A stretch of 64,000 nucleotides of DNA from Mageeibacillus sp. UBA5747 (lineage in GTDB: Bacteria; Bacillota; Clostridia; Saccharofermentanales; UBA5734). This document shows, in pieces, positions 43,239-52,290 of the stretch. A program made the position numbers and the translations under genes. Below the pieces are notes generated by a model that made no database searches, had not been told where the DNA came from, and saw nothing but the letters and a program-made list of their open reading frames with translations. Where the stretch lies: NCBI GenBank assembly GCA_002419145.1, contig DIFN01000076.1, forward strand, positions 62,001 through 126,000. The letters are read 5' to 3'. The number at the start of each line of letters is the position of its first letter. The stretch's first letter is position 1.

Positions 43239-43726
43239 GACCAGACAAGATCGAACGCCAGTCCCGACTTTTGCAGCTGATCCGCGACAAGGATCTTGCG
43301 ACCCAGGAAGAATTGGTTCAGGCTATGCGCTCGAGTGGCATGGATGTCACCCAGGCCACGGTGTCCCGCGATATCAAGGAACTGGGCATTGTCAAGGTCA
43401 TGACCGGGACTGGCACCCAGAAATATGTCTCCATGCAACGCACGGGAGAATCGATCTCCGGCCGTCTGATGAAAATCTATGCGGAATCAGTCCTGTCCGT
43501 AGATCTGGCTCTGAACCTGATCGTGATCAGGACCATGCCCGGCATGGCTCAGGCTTGTGCATCCGCTCTGGATTCCATGCGCCTGTCGGATCTGGTAGGA
43601 ACTTTGGCTGGCGATGATACTGTTTTTATCGCGACGCGTTCAGCCGAACAAGCTGAGCAGATGGCTGAAGTCCTCTCCCGCCTGATTGCACCCGGTTTTG
43701 GTTCAAACCAGCCGACAGAAGGGTAG
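43235..43726 (+). CDS. argR: Arginine repressor ArgR
   Basis: ArgR is a hexameric, arginine-sensing regulator. The 163-residue product has an N-terminal winged helix (IERQSRLLQLIRDKDLATQEELVQAM, VTQATVSRDIKELGI) and a C-terminal oligomerisation domain (IVIRTMPGMAQACASALDSM, LVGTLAGDDTVFIATR) with the GDDT arginine site. In Firmicutes it is always near recN, as here, without obvious functional reason. No arginine genes are in the window. Confidence 0.95.
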   Translation: MRPDKIERQSRLLQLIRDKDLATQEELVQAMRSSGMDVTQATVSRDIKELGIVKVMTGTGTQKYVSMQRTGESISGRLMKIYAESVLSVDLALNLIVIRTMPGMAQACASALDSMRLSDLVGTLAGDDTVFIATRSAEQAEQMAEVLSRLIAPGFGSNQPTEG

Positions 43727-43737
43727 GAGGCTTGGCC

Positions 43738-45513
43738 GTGCTCAATCGAGTTGAAATCCGCGATTTTGCCCTGATTGACCAGGCGGTTCTCACACCTGGA
43801 CCGGGCTTGTTTGTGATCTCTGGTGAAACGGGTGCTGGCAAATCGATCCTGATCGATGCAATCAGTGCCTTATCCGGTGAACGCATCGGCAAAGATTACG
43901 TTCGGCGCTCGGCATCCCGCTTGCGTGTCGAAGCTGTTTTTGACGCTGTGCTGGACCGCCTGCCCGAGGATCTGAAAGAGCAGCTGGGGCTTGGGGACGA
44001 AGAAGAGTCCGAGCTGATTTTGTCTCGTGAGATCAGTGCCGCGGGCAAATCCTCCTGTCGGGTCAACGGCCGCCTGGTTCCGTTGGGCAGCCTGCGCCAG
44101 CTGTTTACCTACCTGATCGATATCCATGGTCAGAATGACCAGCAGGGGATATTCGACCTCCAGAATCACCGCCGTCTGCTCGACCGTTTTGCTGGCCAGG
44201 AATTGACCGGCCCCATGAACCAATACCAGGCCACAGCCGCCAGGATCCAGGAAATCAAAGAACAGATGCAGGAATTGGGCCAGGATCCGGCGCAACGGGC
44301 GCGCGAATTGGATTTGCTGGCTTACCAGATTCACGAGATCGAATCCGCCCAGATCAAACCTGATGAAGAATCAGCTTTGGTCGAACGGCACAAACTGCTT
44401 GCGAACCGGGATAAGATCCTGCAGGCGGCCTCCCAAACACTCATGGAACTCCAAGGTCTGGAGGACCAATCCCTGATCAGCCGTCTGGCCTATTTGCAGC
44501 ATGTCCTTGAACCAGCCGCGCGTTCCAGCAAACAGGCAGCCGAAATCAGGGATGCCTTGCTGGAAGCTTCAGAAACTTTGCAAGCGGCCAGTGGGCAGTT
44601 GCAGGATTTGGTTGACGACGATGAGCTGGACCCTCAAGAATTGCAGCGGATTGATGACCGTCTGGATTTGTTTTATCGGCTAAAAAAGAAATACGGCGGT
44701 GATCTGGCCAGTGTCCTGAGTTTTCTTGATTCTGCCAGGCAGCGCCAGGAACGACTGGCTGATAGTGAAGCCCATTTTGCCCGGCTGCAGCAGCAAAAGG
44801 ACAAAAGCCTCGAACAATTAAAAAAACAGGCGGCCACGGTGCACGACATCCGCACTCGCCACGCCCGGGCTATGGAGGAGCAGATTGCCCATCAGCTCCA
44901 GGACTTGGGCATGAAGGGGGTCCGTTTTGCCGTTCAGGTTGATTTCGTTGAATGGCAGGAAGGCATCATCCCACGTCACGGTCTGGACAAGGTCTCCTTC
45001 CTGATTTCCGCCAACCCGGGTGAACCCTTGAAACCGCTGGCCCGGATCGCTTCCGGTGGTGAAGCCTCCCGGGTCCTTCTGGCCATCAAGACGATCTTGG
45101 CCCGGGCAGATGAAACGCCTGTGCTGATTTTCGATGAAATTGATGCAGGGATCAGCGGAGTGACAGCCACCAGGGTTGCAGAGAAGCTGCACCAGATCTC
45201 ACGCCATCACCAAGTCTTTTGCATCACACACATGGCCCAGATTGCTGCCATGGCGGATCAGCATGTCCTGATCAGCAAGACATTCGGTGACGACCACACC
45301 GTCACGACCTTGAAGGCACTCAGCATGGAGGAGCGGACGACGGAATTGATGCGATTGTTGTCCGGTGGCAGCGGCGATGACAAAGCCAGGCAACTGGCCG
45401 TCCATTTACTGGATGCTGCCCATGCCTTCAAGTCAGCTGATGCAGAATCAGGCGCAGATCCGGTGGCAGCGGGGCATGGACCAGAAGCGACTCACCTGTC
45501 TGAGGGTGAATAA
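43738..45513 (+). CDS. recN: DNA repair protein RecN
   Basis: RecN is an SMC-like ATPase acting early in double-strand break repair. The 591-residue protein has Walker A SGETGAGKSILIDAISAL near residue 30, long coiled coils, and the ABC signature region IASGGEASRVLLAIKTIL with Walker B VLIFDEIDAGISG. GTG 43738 is preferred because TAGGAGG is 7 bp upstream; TTG 43732 is too close. The last 28 codons are read opposite the end of a pseudouridine synthase gene, and this C-terminal tail (DAESGADPVAAGHGPEATHL) is unlike other RecN. Confidence 0.94.
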   Translation: MLNRVEIRDFALIDQAVLTPGPGLFVISGETGAGKSILIDAISALSGERIGKDYVRRSASRLRVEAVFDAVLDRLPEDLKEQLGLGDEEESELILSREISAAGKSSCRVNGRLVPLGSLRQLFTYLIDIHGQNDQQGIFDLQNHRRLLDRFAGQELTGPMNQYQATAARIQEIKEQMQELGQDPAQRARELDLLAYQIHEIESAQIKPDEESALVERHKLLANRDKILQAASQTLMELQGLEDQSLISRLAYLQHVLEPAARSSKQAAEIRDALLEASETLQAASGQLQDLVDDDELDPQELQRIDDRLDLFYRLKKKYGGDLASVLSFLDSARQRQERLADSEAHFARLQQQKDKSLEQLKKQAATVHDIRTRHARAMEEQIAHQLQDLGMKGVRFAVQVDFVEWQEGIIPRHGLDKVSFLISANPGEPLKPLARIASGGEASRVLLAIKTILARADETPVLIFDEIDAGISGVTATRVAEKLHQISRHHQVFCITHMAQIAAMADQHVLISKTFGDDHTVTTLKALSMEERTTELMRLLSGGSGDDKARQLAVHLLDAAHAFKSADAESGADPVAAGHGPEATHLSEGE

Positions 45514-46306
45514 ACCCCAGGCTCCTGGCGTGGAGGGCCTGGCGGCCCAGTTGGCAATCGAGAGGTGATAGCTCCCCGCTCGGCTGGCCATACAAGGTTT
45601 CACCAACCAGGGGATGTCCGACATATTGGCTGTGGACGCGGATCTGGTGCGTGCGGCCTGTCAGCAATTCAAACTCCACCGTCGAAACATCAGCGGCAGG
45701 AAAATGGTGCAGTTGACGATACCGTGTCTGGGCGGTTGCGCCAGCTGAATCGACCCGCCGCTTGATGATGCTGTCAGGATCCCGGCTGATGGGTGCGTCG
45801 ATCAAGCCTTGCTGCTGTGGCATCCGGCCGTGGACAAGAGCCAGGTACGTCTTTTTCATGGGATGCTGCATGACCACATAATGAGCATGGCCGTTTTTGG
45901 CAATCATCACCAGGCCTGAGGTATCACGATCGAGGCGTGAAACGGGGTGCAGTGGCTGGTCCGACAACAGATCGGTCAAGGTTCCGGTTTCATGCCGGTA
46001 CGTCGGGTGGACGACAAGGCCGGCAGGCTTGTTCAGAATCACCAGCCAGTCATCCTGGAAAATCAGATCGATTCCCGGCGGTTGTCTAAGTGGCACAACC
46101 TGCTCAGTATGCCCGGCTGTCCGGGCAACCAACTGGTCCCCGCATTCCACAGGATCGATCATCCGCCAGGGCTGGCCGTTTTTCAATAATTGACCATAAA
46201 GCCGGATTCGTTTGCACATCAGGCGTGACATCCCTGTCCTGGAGATCAGGACATCCACAGCCCTCAGGCCATGGTCAGCATCGGTAACAAGATAAACAAT
46301 CTCCAA
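45428..46306 (-). CDS. RluA-family pseudouridine synthase
   Basis: The 292-residue protein has an N-terminal S4-like region ([21 protein letters not shown]) and the RluA catalytic domain: [32 protein letters not shown] with the catalytic Asp, and [28 protein letters not shown]. It isomerises uridines in rRNA or tRNA; the target cannot be told. TTG 46306 is the start, with AGGAG 9 bp upstream. Its 3' end overlaps the convergent recN by 86 bp. It is distinct from rluD at 51 kb. Confidence 0.9.
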   Translation of the reverse strand: [292 protein letters not shown]

Positions 46307-46371
46307 ACCCCAAATCTCCTATCCTCGAATCAAGTGCATTATAGCCCAAGGTGAGCAAAGGAGCGAAAGGG

Positions 46372-46578
46372 ATGGAAAAGAAAATTTTAGATTGCTTGAA
46401 AGCGCTGTCAAAGCTGGAAGCACCGGCCAGTTGCCAGGACTGTGACAAGCAAAACCTGCTCCTGTCTGCACCGCTGCAGCAAGGGTCCGGTGGTCTGGGG
46501 GGGATGGCATTCTTCACGAAAAATTTTCAATCCCGCAATAAGGCGCTGTTTTTATTGACAACATTCGTTCGTTTTTAA
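46372..46578 (+). CDS. Possible small protein, unrecognised
   Basis: An open frame of 68 codons starts ATG 46372 with AAGGAG 8 bp upstream, so it looks translatable. The product has an amphipathic N-terminal helix (EKKILDCLKALSKLEA), a CxxC pair (CQDCDK) and a Gly-rich middle. I recognise no family. The last part overlaps the rny promoter, which counts against it. Apart from this frame and the rny control region, the 350 bp between 46307 and 46657 hold nothing else I can see. Confidence 0.3.
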   Translation: MEKKILDCLKALSKLEAPASCQDCDKQNLLLSAPLQQGSGGLGGMAFFTKNFQSRNKALFLLTTFVRF

Positions 46579-46584
46579 TAGAAT
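46555..46584 (+). promoter_or_regulatory. Promoter of rny
   Basis: TTGACA, 18 bp, TAGAAT. The predicted start site falls near 46591, inside an inverted repeat. Confidence 0.85.
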
Positions 46585-46585
46585 G

Positions 46586-46607
46586 AATGCGATGCTAATA
46601 TCGCATT
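46586..46607 (+). promoter_or_regulatory. Inverted repeat at the rny transcription start
   Basis: AATGCGAT-GCTAAT-ATCGCATT is a perfect 8-bp inverted repeat with a 6-bp centre, beginning 2 bp after the -10. It may be a repressor operator, or a 5' hairpin if transcription begins at its left edge. Confidence 0.6.
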
Positions 46608-46657
46608 TGCGTCAACCATACGTGAAACTTGAAAAGTAAATATTGGAGGTGATTGCC

Positions 46658-48223
46658 ATTAATTGGCTAATTAATTTGGTCATTGGCTTGTTCTCCGGCG
46701 CCATCCTAGCTGCCGTTGTAACAATTGCGTACTACCGCCAGGGATTTTCCAAACAATCCGTTGCCTTGAAATCTGCAGCTGAACAAGCAGAAACCGAGGC
46801 AGCCAAACTCCTGGGTGAAGCGCAAAAGGCTGGTGAAAACAGAAAAAGAGAACTTCTTCTTCAAGCTAAAGAAGAAATTCACAAAGCTCGCCTGGAATTT
46901 GAAAAAGATGTCCGGGAAAAGAAAGCAGAGCTGCAGCGCGAACGGGGCCGTCTCGACCAGAAAGAAGAGGCCCTTGACCGCAAGATTGAAACGCTCGAAC
47001 AGAAAGAAGAGGCGCTTGACTCCCGGGTCAGTGATGTTCTGGCCCTCGAAGAAAGAGCGCGCGAGATTGAGCGTCAGAAGATCATCGAACTGGAGCGCAT
47101 CTCTAGCTTGTCTGTAGATGATGCCAAGAACTTGGTCCTGGATGAAGCCCGTCAGGCCTATCGTCACGACATGGCTGTCATGCTGCGCCAGATGGAAGAA
47201 ACTGCCAAGGAAGAAGCCGATCGCAAAGCCAAGGAGATCATTGTCACATCGATCCAGCGTTATGCTGCGGATTATGTCTCTGAATCCACGGTTTCGGTCG
47301 TGGCCCTGCCCAGTGACGAAATGAAGGGGCGCATTATCGGCCGTGAAGGTCGCAACATCCGCGCCATTGAAACCATGACCGGTGTCGACCTGATCATCGA
47401 CGATACCCCTGAAGCTGTCATATTGAGCAGCTTTGACCCGATCCGGCGTGAGATAGCCCGGATAGCCCTGGAAAAACTGATCATCGACGGCCGGATTCAT
47501 CCCGCCAGGATTGAGGAGATGGTCGAAAAGGCCCGCAAAGAAGTAGATGCCACCATCAAAGCGGAGGGTGAGCGCGTCGTTTTTGAAACTGGCATGATCG
47601 GTATCCATCCGGAAATCATCAAACTGCTCGGCCGTCTGCGCTACCGCACCAGTTACGGTCAGAATGTCCTGCAGCACTCGGTTGAGGTCTGTTGGATGGC
47701 TGGCATGATGGCCGGAGAACTCGGCCTGAATGTCATGATGGCCAAACGGTGTGGACTGCTCCATGACATTGGCAAAGCAGCCGATTTCGAGATGGAAGGT
47801 TCGCACATTACGCTGGGTGCAGAAATCGCCCGCAAGTACAAAGAAGGACCGGAAGTCATCAATGCGATCTTGTCGCATCATGGTGAAGTGGAGCCAGACT
47901 CGATGATCTCGGTTCTGGTCGCTGCTGCCGATGCGATCTCAGCAGCCCGTCCGGGAGCCCGGCGCGAGAATCTGGAGAACTACGTCAAACGGATCCAGAA
48001 GCTTGAAGAAATTGCCAACTCCTTTTCCGGCGTTGAGAAATCCTTCGCCATCCAGGCTGGGCGCGAAGTCCGAGTCCTGGTCAGTCCGGAAAATGTCAAG
48101 GACGACGAGATGATCCTCAAAGCTCGGGAAATTTGTAAGAAAATTGAAGAAGAGCTGGATTATCCGGGACAAATCAAAGTCCACATCATCCGGGAATCCC
48201 GTGTCACCGAATTCGCCAAATAA
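46658..48223 (+). CDS. rny: Ribonuclease Y
   Basis: RNase Y is the membrane-bound endoribonuclease that starts mRNA decay in Firmicutes. The 521-residue protein has an N-terminal membrane helix ([20 protein letters not shown]), a long charged coiled coil (about 45-205), a KH domain ([20 protein letters not shown]) and an HD domain ([10 protein letters not shown]...LLHDIGKA). An extended Shine-Dalgarno (TTGGAGGTGAT, 46643-46653) is followed at normal spacing by ATT 46658, not ATG; TTG 46643 and GTG 46649 lie in the SD itself, and TTG 46676 would cut into the helix. An ATT start is therefore inferred. Confidence 0.94.
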   Translation: MNWLINLVIGLFSGAILAAVVTIAYYRQGFSKQSVALKSAAEQAETEAAKLLGEAQKAGENRKRELLLQAKEEIHKARLEFEKDVREKKAELQRERGRLDQKEEALDRKIETLEQKEEALDSRVSDVLALEERAREIERQKIIELERISSLSVDDAKNLVLDEARQAYRHDMAVMLRQMEETAKEEADRKAKEIIVTSIQRYAADYVSESTVSVVALPSDEMKGRIIGREGRNIRAIETMTGVDLIIDDTPEAVILSSFDPIRREIARIALEKLIIDGRIHPARIEEMVEKARKEVDATIKAEGERVVFETGMIGIHPEIIKLLGRLRYRTSYGQNVLQHSVEVCWMAGMMAGELGLNVMMAKRCGLLHDIGKAADFEMEGSHITLGAEIARKYKEGPEVINAILSHHGEVEPDSMISVLVAAADAISAARPGARRENLENYVKRIQKLEEIANSFSGVEKSFAIQAGREVRVLVSPENVKDDEMILKAREICKKIEEELDYPGQIKVHIIRESRVTEFAK

Positions 48224-48253
48224 CACCTGGCAGATGAAGAACTATCCAGCAAT

Positions 48254-48284
48254 AAAAAAGCGTTCCTTGCGGAACGCTTTTTTT
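48254..48284 (+). terminator. Terminator of rny
   Basis: AAAAAAGCGTTCC, loop TTGC, GGAACGCTTTTTTT: a 7-bp GC-rich core flanked by A and T tracts. The next gene has its own promoter. Confidence 0.93.
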
Positions 48285-48374
48285 CATGGTGGCAAAAGAC
48301 CTGCACACGGGCTTGGATCACCTTATGCCGGCTGGCAGATGCTGCCAAACCTCGATTTTTACCTGTATTTGCTT

Positions 48375-48380
48375 TATAAT
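48375..48380 (+). promoter_or_regulatory. Promoter -10 element of ymdB
   Basis: A consensus TATAAT lies 27 bp before the TTG start; the -35 region (TCGATT, 17 bp upstream) is poor. Confidence 0.5.
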
Positions 48381-48406
48381 CAGCGGGTAAGTGGAGGACA
48401 TTAGAT

Positions 48407-49189
48407 TTGCAAATCATGATGATCGGCGACATCGTCGGCGCAACGGGCCGGCGGATGCTGAAAGATACGTTGCCTGGACTCAAAAAACGCCACGCTGTCG
48501 ATATTTGCCTGGCCAATGGCGAAAATGCAGCTGCCGGACTGGGACTGACACCCCGTCTGGCCCATGAAATTCTGGCTATGGGAGTTGACCTTATCACGCT
48601 GGGCAATCACACGTGGTCCAGACGCGAGCTCGTTGAACGCATCGACACGTTGCCCCAGGTGATCCGACCGGCTAACGGACCCGCCAGCTGGCCTGGCCAA
48701 GGGTTCAAAGTCATCAATCATCCCGCCGGCAAGATCCTTGTCGCCAACCTGCTAGGGCGCGTTTTCATGGAACCCCTCCATGACCCGTTTACAACCATGG
48801 ACCTGCTGTTGGAGCAAGCCCGGGAAAAGCAGCAAATTCCTCTGGCTGTGGTCGATTTCCATGCCGAAGCCACCGCGGAAAAAATGGCCCTGGGCTATTA
48901 CTTGAATGGTCGAGTCACGCTGGTTGTCGGGACTCATACACATGTCCAGACTGCGGATGAACGCATTATGGACCGCGGTACCGCCTACATCACGGATGTT
49001 GGCATGACAGGACCTTTCGAGGGTGTGATCGGCATGGATCCGGCATCGTCCTTGCGCCGTCTGGTCGAACATTTGCCCGCACCATATGAGGCAGCCGGTG
49101 GCAAAGGCCAGTTTTCAGCCGTGGTGATCACGGCTGATCCCGCCACCGGCCGGGCCACCGCCATTGAGCGGATCCAGATCCGGGAATGA
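48407..49189 (+). CDS. ymdB: YmdB-family metallophosphoesterase
   Basis: YmdB is a phosphodiesterase that acts on 2',3'-cyclic nucleotides and affects biofilm and motility choices in Bacillus. The 260-residue product has MIGDIVGATGRRML, LANGENAAAGLG, LGNHTWSRRE, VVDFHAEATAEK and GTHTHVQTADE, giving the dinuclear metal site. Start TTG 48407 has GTGGAGG 9 bp upstream. The gene follows rny, the conserved order, though separated by a terminator and promoter here. Its stop overlaps the next gene by 4 bp. Confidence 0.94.
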   Translation: MQIMMIGDIVGATGRRMLKDTLPGLKKRHAVDICLANGENAAAGLGLTPRLAHEILAMGVDLITLGNHTWSRRELVERIDTLPQVIRPANGPASWPGQGFKVINHPAGKILVANLLGRVFMEPLHDPFTTMDLLLEQAREKQQIPLAVVDFHAEATAEKMALGYYLNGRVTLVVGTHTHVQTADERIMDRGTAYITDVGMTGPFEGVIGMDPASSLRRLVEHLPAPYEAAGGKGQFSAVVITADPATGRATAIERIQIRE

Positions 49190-50892
49190 TCCGCACGCTT
49201 CATCCAGGGCGGCTTATCGTACTGGCACTCCTTTTGTTCATGATCGTTCCGGCAGGCTGTGTCCGGACTGCTCCGGCACAGACCGACAACGTGACTGCTG
49301 AAGTTGCACCGGCCGAAACCACCAATGCCGTGACAGTTGACAAGGGGCCATCCGGAACCTTGCGCCTGTGGTGGGATTCTGACGTACCGCAAAACCCACT
49401 GCTGGCATCTGGCGCCAGCACCAGAGCAGCCTATTCCCTGGTTTTTGGCCAATTGTTCCAGCTCGACTCCAACTGGCAGCCACAGCCAGAACTGGTGCAG
49501 GATTTTAGTTACAGCGAGGAACGTCTTCAGCTAACCGTGTCCCTTCGTCCAGACATCACATTTCATGATTCCAGTCCTGTGACGGCCAGTGACGTCCTGG
49601 CCACTCTCAACGAAATCCAGCGCCTGGGTTCATTTTCACCGTATTCAGACGCGCTGTCTTCGTACGCAAGTGGCCGTCTGATCGATGCCAAAACTCTGGT
49701 CCTGCAATTGTCCAGGCCGGACCCGGCTTTTCTCTACGCCTTGACGTTTCCGGTCCTGAAAGCCAGCGAAATTGCCCTGCCTGACGGCAGCCTCTGGCAG
49801 GGGACCCGGACCTGGCAGATGTCCAATCAGTCCACTGAAGGATTGGTCCTAAAGTATGCAGCAACGATTCCTGCCGATGAGTCTAGTTCTGGTGGGCCGC
49901 ACCTCGAGCAGATTCTCATCAAAACTTATACTTCGGCCATCCAGGCCATGCGCGCTCTGGAAGACGATGAGCTTGACCTGGCCTACCTGCCAACAGAGGC
50001 GTTGTACCAGTACCAGATGCGCAGCAGCTTGCGCCTGGACCGGTTTGCCAGCCGATCTTACACGTACTTTTCCTTTGGCCAGGCCATTTCGGATCCCCTC
50101 GACCGGTTGCGCTATAAATACTTCCTGCGGGCTTCGCGCTGGGCAAAGACCAATCTCGCCTGGCCCGGGCAGGTCACTGACATCCCAATTCCAGCTTTCC
50201 ATGCCTGCTTGAATGGCCAGCCACTGGATCTGGAACCGGCCTGGCTCGGCGTACTGGCGCACAATGGCCTTGCTGTCTCACATCCAGCGCAGGCACAGGC
50301 GCCTGCCCCGTCAAAGCCACAGCCAGACATGCTTCTGCTGCAACCAAGCGAGGAATTGCGCATCATTCTGCCGGAACACCAGACCTTGCTTTTGGATTTG
50401 GCACAACAAGCAGCAGAATGGCTGGAGGAGGCTGGCCAGACTGCAGTCGTTGTGCCCCTGCCTGAGGCGGAGCTTGCTGCTGATCTCGTATCGGGTGACT
50501 ATGCCCTGGCGTTCCAAACCCATGAGATGCCAGCATCTGCTGAGCCCTCCTGGTATTTTGCACCGCCAGTTCCCGTGGAGCAGACTGCTGGCGAGGGATT
50601 GCCGGAAGACGGCGCAAACCGTTATGATGAGAGTCTGAACGCATTGGAAACCGGCTGGCCGTTTTTCAAATACCTGGGATATGGCCTGCCCGCAGATGAA
50701 GCTGCTGCCGATGCCCAGTCCCGCCTGTACCGCCAGGTGCTCACTGACTTGGCGATCGCTGCTCCCGGCGGCGGCATCCTGCTCGGAGAAGCTGCGATCG
50801 CCTATGGCGACCGGGTCATTGGCCAGTGTCTGCCGACCCTTGCTACACCTTATCTTGGAATTGAGGAAATGTGGATATGGTCTGGATCTTGA
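49186..50892 (+). CDS. Substrate-binding lipoprotein, family 5 (peptide-type), no transporter genes nearby
   Basis: The 568-residue product has a signal peptide (GRLIVLALLLFMIVPAGC) with lipobox PAGC and a Thr/Ala-rich linker. The body follows the oligopeptide-binding fold: AAYSLVFGQLFQLDSNWQPQPELVQDFSYSEERLQLTVSLRPDITFHDSSPVTASDV, with a C-terminal LIWS-like end (MWIWSGS). The Pro/Ala/Gln-rich insert at about 365-382 is unusual. No Opp permease or ATPase is adjacent; neighbours are ymdB and lspA, both overlapping it. Ligand unknown. Confidence 0.8.
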   Translation: MIRTLHPGRLIVLALLLFMIVPAGCVRTAPAQTDNVTAEVAPAETTNAVTVDKGPSGTLRLWWDSDVPQNPLLASGASTRAAYSLVFGQLFQLDSNWQPQPELVQDFSYSEERLQLTVSLRPDITFHDSSPVTASDVLATLNEIQRLGSFSPYSDALSSYASGRLIDAKTLVLQLSRPDPAFLYALTFPVLKASEIALPDGSLWQGTRTWQMSNQSTEGLVLKYAATIPADESSSGGPHLEQILIKTYTSAIQAMRALEDDELDLAYLPTEALYQYQMRSSLRLDRFASRSYTYFSFGQAISDPLDRLRYKYFLRASRWAKTNLAWPGQVTDIPIPAFHACLNGQPLDLEPAWLGVLAHNGLAVSHPAQAQAPAPSKPQPDMLLLQPSEELRIILPEHQTLLLDLAQQAAEWLEEAGQTAVVVPLPEAELAADLVSGDYALAFQTHEMPASAEPSWYFAPPVPVEQTAGEGLPEDGANRYDESLNALETGWPFFKYLGYGLPADEAAADAQSRLYRQVLTDLAIAAPGGGILLGEAAIAYGDRVIGQCLPTLATPYLGIEEMWIWSGS

Positions 50893-51365
50893 TCATTGCT
50901 GCCCTTGCTACTGCTGACCAGCTCATCAAAAGCCTGGTGGTCCGCCTGCTGCCTGGTGACACTTACCATGTGGTCATCGATTCGTTTTTCTACCTGGTCA
51001 ATCGGCGCAATACGGGGGCGGCCTGGAGCTTTCTATCTGACCAGTCCTGGGGAATTGTCGTGCTTTCGATTCTCTCGGCACTGGCTTCCCTGGCCTTGGT
51101 GATCCTGACACTTGTCATCCGCAAAAAGCGCTACCAGGCTGTATTGTCCCTGATGGCGGCCGGGGCGATTGGCAATTTGATTGACCGCGTGCGAGATGGC
51201 GGCGTCATCGATTACCTGGATTTCCATTTTGGCTCCTATGTTTTTCCGACCTTCAACCTGGCAGATATCTGCCTGGTCGTTGGCACGATCCTGCTGTCAC
51301 TGTTTGTCCTTTTTGACAAGGATCAGGACAGCTTGCTTTCCAGAAAGCAAACGTATCTATCCTGA
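50877..51365 (+). CDS. lspA: Lipoprotein signal peptidase
   Basis: LspA cleaves signal peptides of lipid-modified prolipoproteins in the membrane. The 162-residue protein has four membrane helices and the family motifs ADQLIK, NRRNTGAAWSF, GAIGNLIDRVRDGGVIDYLDF and FPTFNLADICLVVG, with the two catalytic Asp in NLIDR and NLADI. ATG 50877 is preferred because GAGGA lies 9 bp upstream; GTG 50871 is too close. It overlaps the lipoprotein gene by 16 bp, which pairs enzyme and substrate in one operon. Confidence 0.95.
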   Translation: MVWILIIAALATADQLIKSLVVRLLPGDTYHVVIDSFFYLVNRRNTGAAWSFLSDQSWGIVVLSILSALASLALVILTLVIRKKRYQAVLSLMAAGAIGNLIDRVRDGGVIDYLDFHFGSYVFPTFNLADICLVVGTILLSLFVLFDKDQDSLLSRKQTYLS

Positions 51366-51378
51366 ATGAGGGTGTTTG

Positions 51379-52290
51379 ATGGAACTTCTTGAATGGAGAT
51401 TTGAAAATCCAGATGCATCGACTATCCGTCTGGATGTCTGGCTTTCCGGGAAAATGCCGTTGCATTCGCGGGCTTACCTGAAAGAACTGATTGACCAAGG
51501 TCATATCCGGGTCGATGGCAAACCGGTCAAGCCTTCTTACAAGGCAAAAAACGGACAGATCATAGCCGTCGAGCTGCCGGACCCGATTGATTCCACTGTG
51601 CGTCCAGAAGCGATCCCCCTGGTTATCCGGTATGAAGATGAGTGGCTGCTGGTCATTGACAAGCCCCAGGGTATGGTCGTCCATCCAGCGCCTGGCCACT
51701 CGGGTGGGACGCTGGTCAATGCTCTGCTTAGCTATTGCCAGGGGCAGTTGTCCGACCTCAATGGTGTGATCAGGCCGGGAATCGTCCACCGGATTGACAA
51801 AGATACAACCGGACTGCTGCTCGTCGTCAAGGACAATTCTGTCCACCGTGAAATTGCTGAGCGGATCCGCCACCATGAGGTTCGCCGCACCTACCAAGCC
51901 TTGGTCCATGGGACGGTGACGGTTGACCAGGGGACCATCAGGGCCCCGATCGGTCGTGATCCCAAAAACCGTCAGCGCATGGCTGTCGTTGCTGACGGCA
52001 AAAGCGCCGTTACTCATTTCAGGGTTGTGGAACGCCTGGCCAAGGCAACCTGGCTGGAGGTCAATCTTGAGACAGGCCGGACGCATCAGATCCGGGTTCA
52101 TTGCCAGTACATCGGCCATCCGATCATTGGCGATCCAGTCTATGCCCTGGGCCGGGACACTTTCGGTCAGACCGGTCAGGTTCTGCACGCCTCCAGACTG
52201 TCTTTCATTCATCCGGTGACACAAAAACCGATTGAGGTCGATAGTCCCGTGCCCCAGTCTTTCCTGGAAGCGGTGCAGCGGTGCCGATGA
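51379..52290 (+). CDS. rluD: Pseudouridine synthase RluD-like
   Basis: The 303-residue protein has an N-terminal S4 domain ([39 protein letters not shown]) and the catalytic domain with [36 protein letters not shown] (catalytic Asp) and [27 protein letters not shown]-like end. It modifies 23S rRNA uridines. GAGGG precedes ATG 51379. Position after lspA matches Bacillus ylyB; pyrR, which normally follows, is absent. Confidence 0.93.
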   Translation: [303 protein letters not shown]

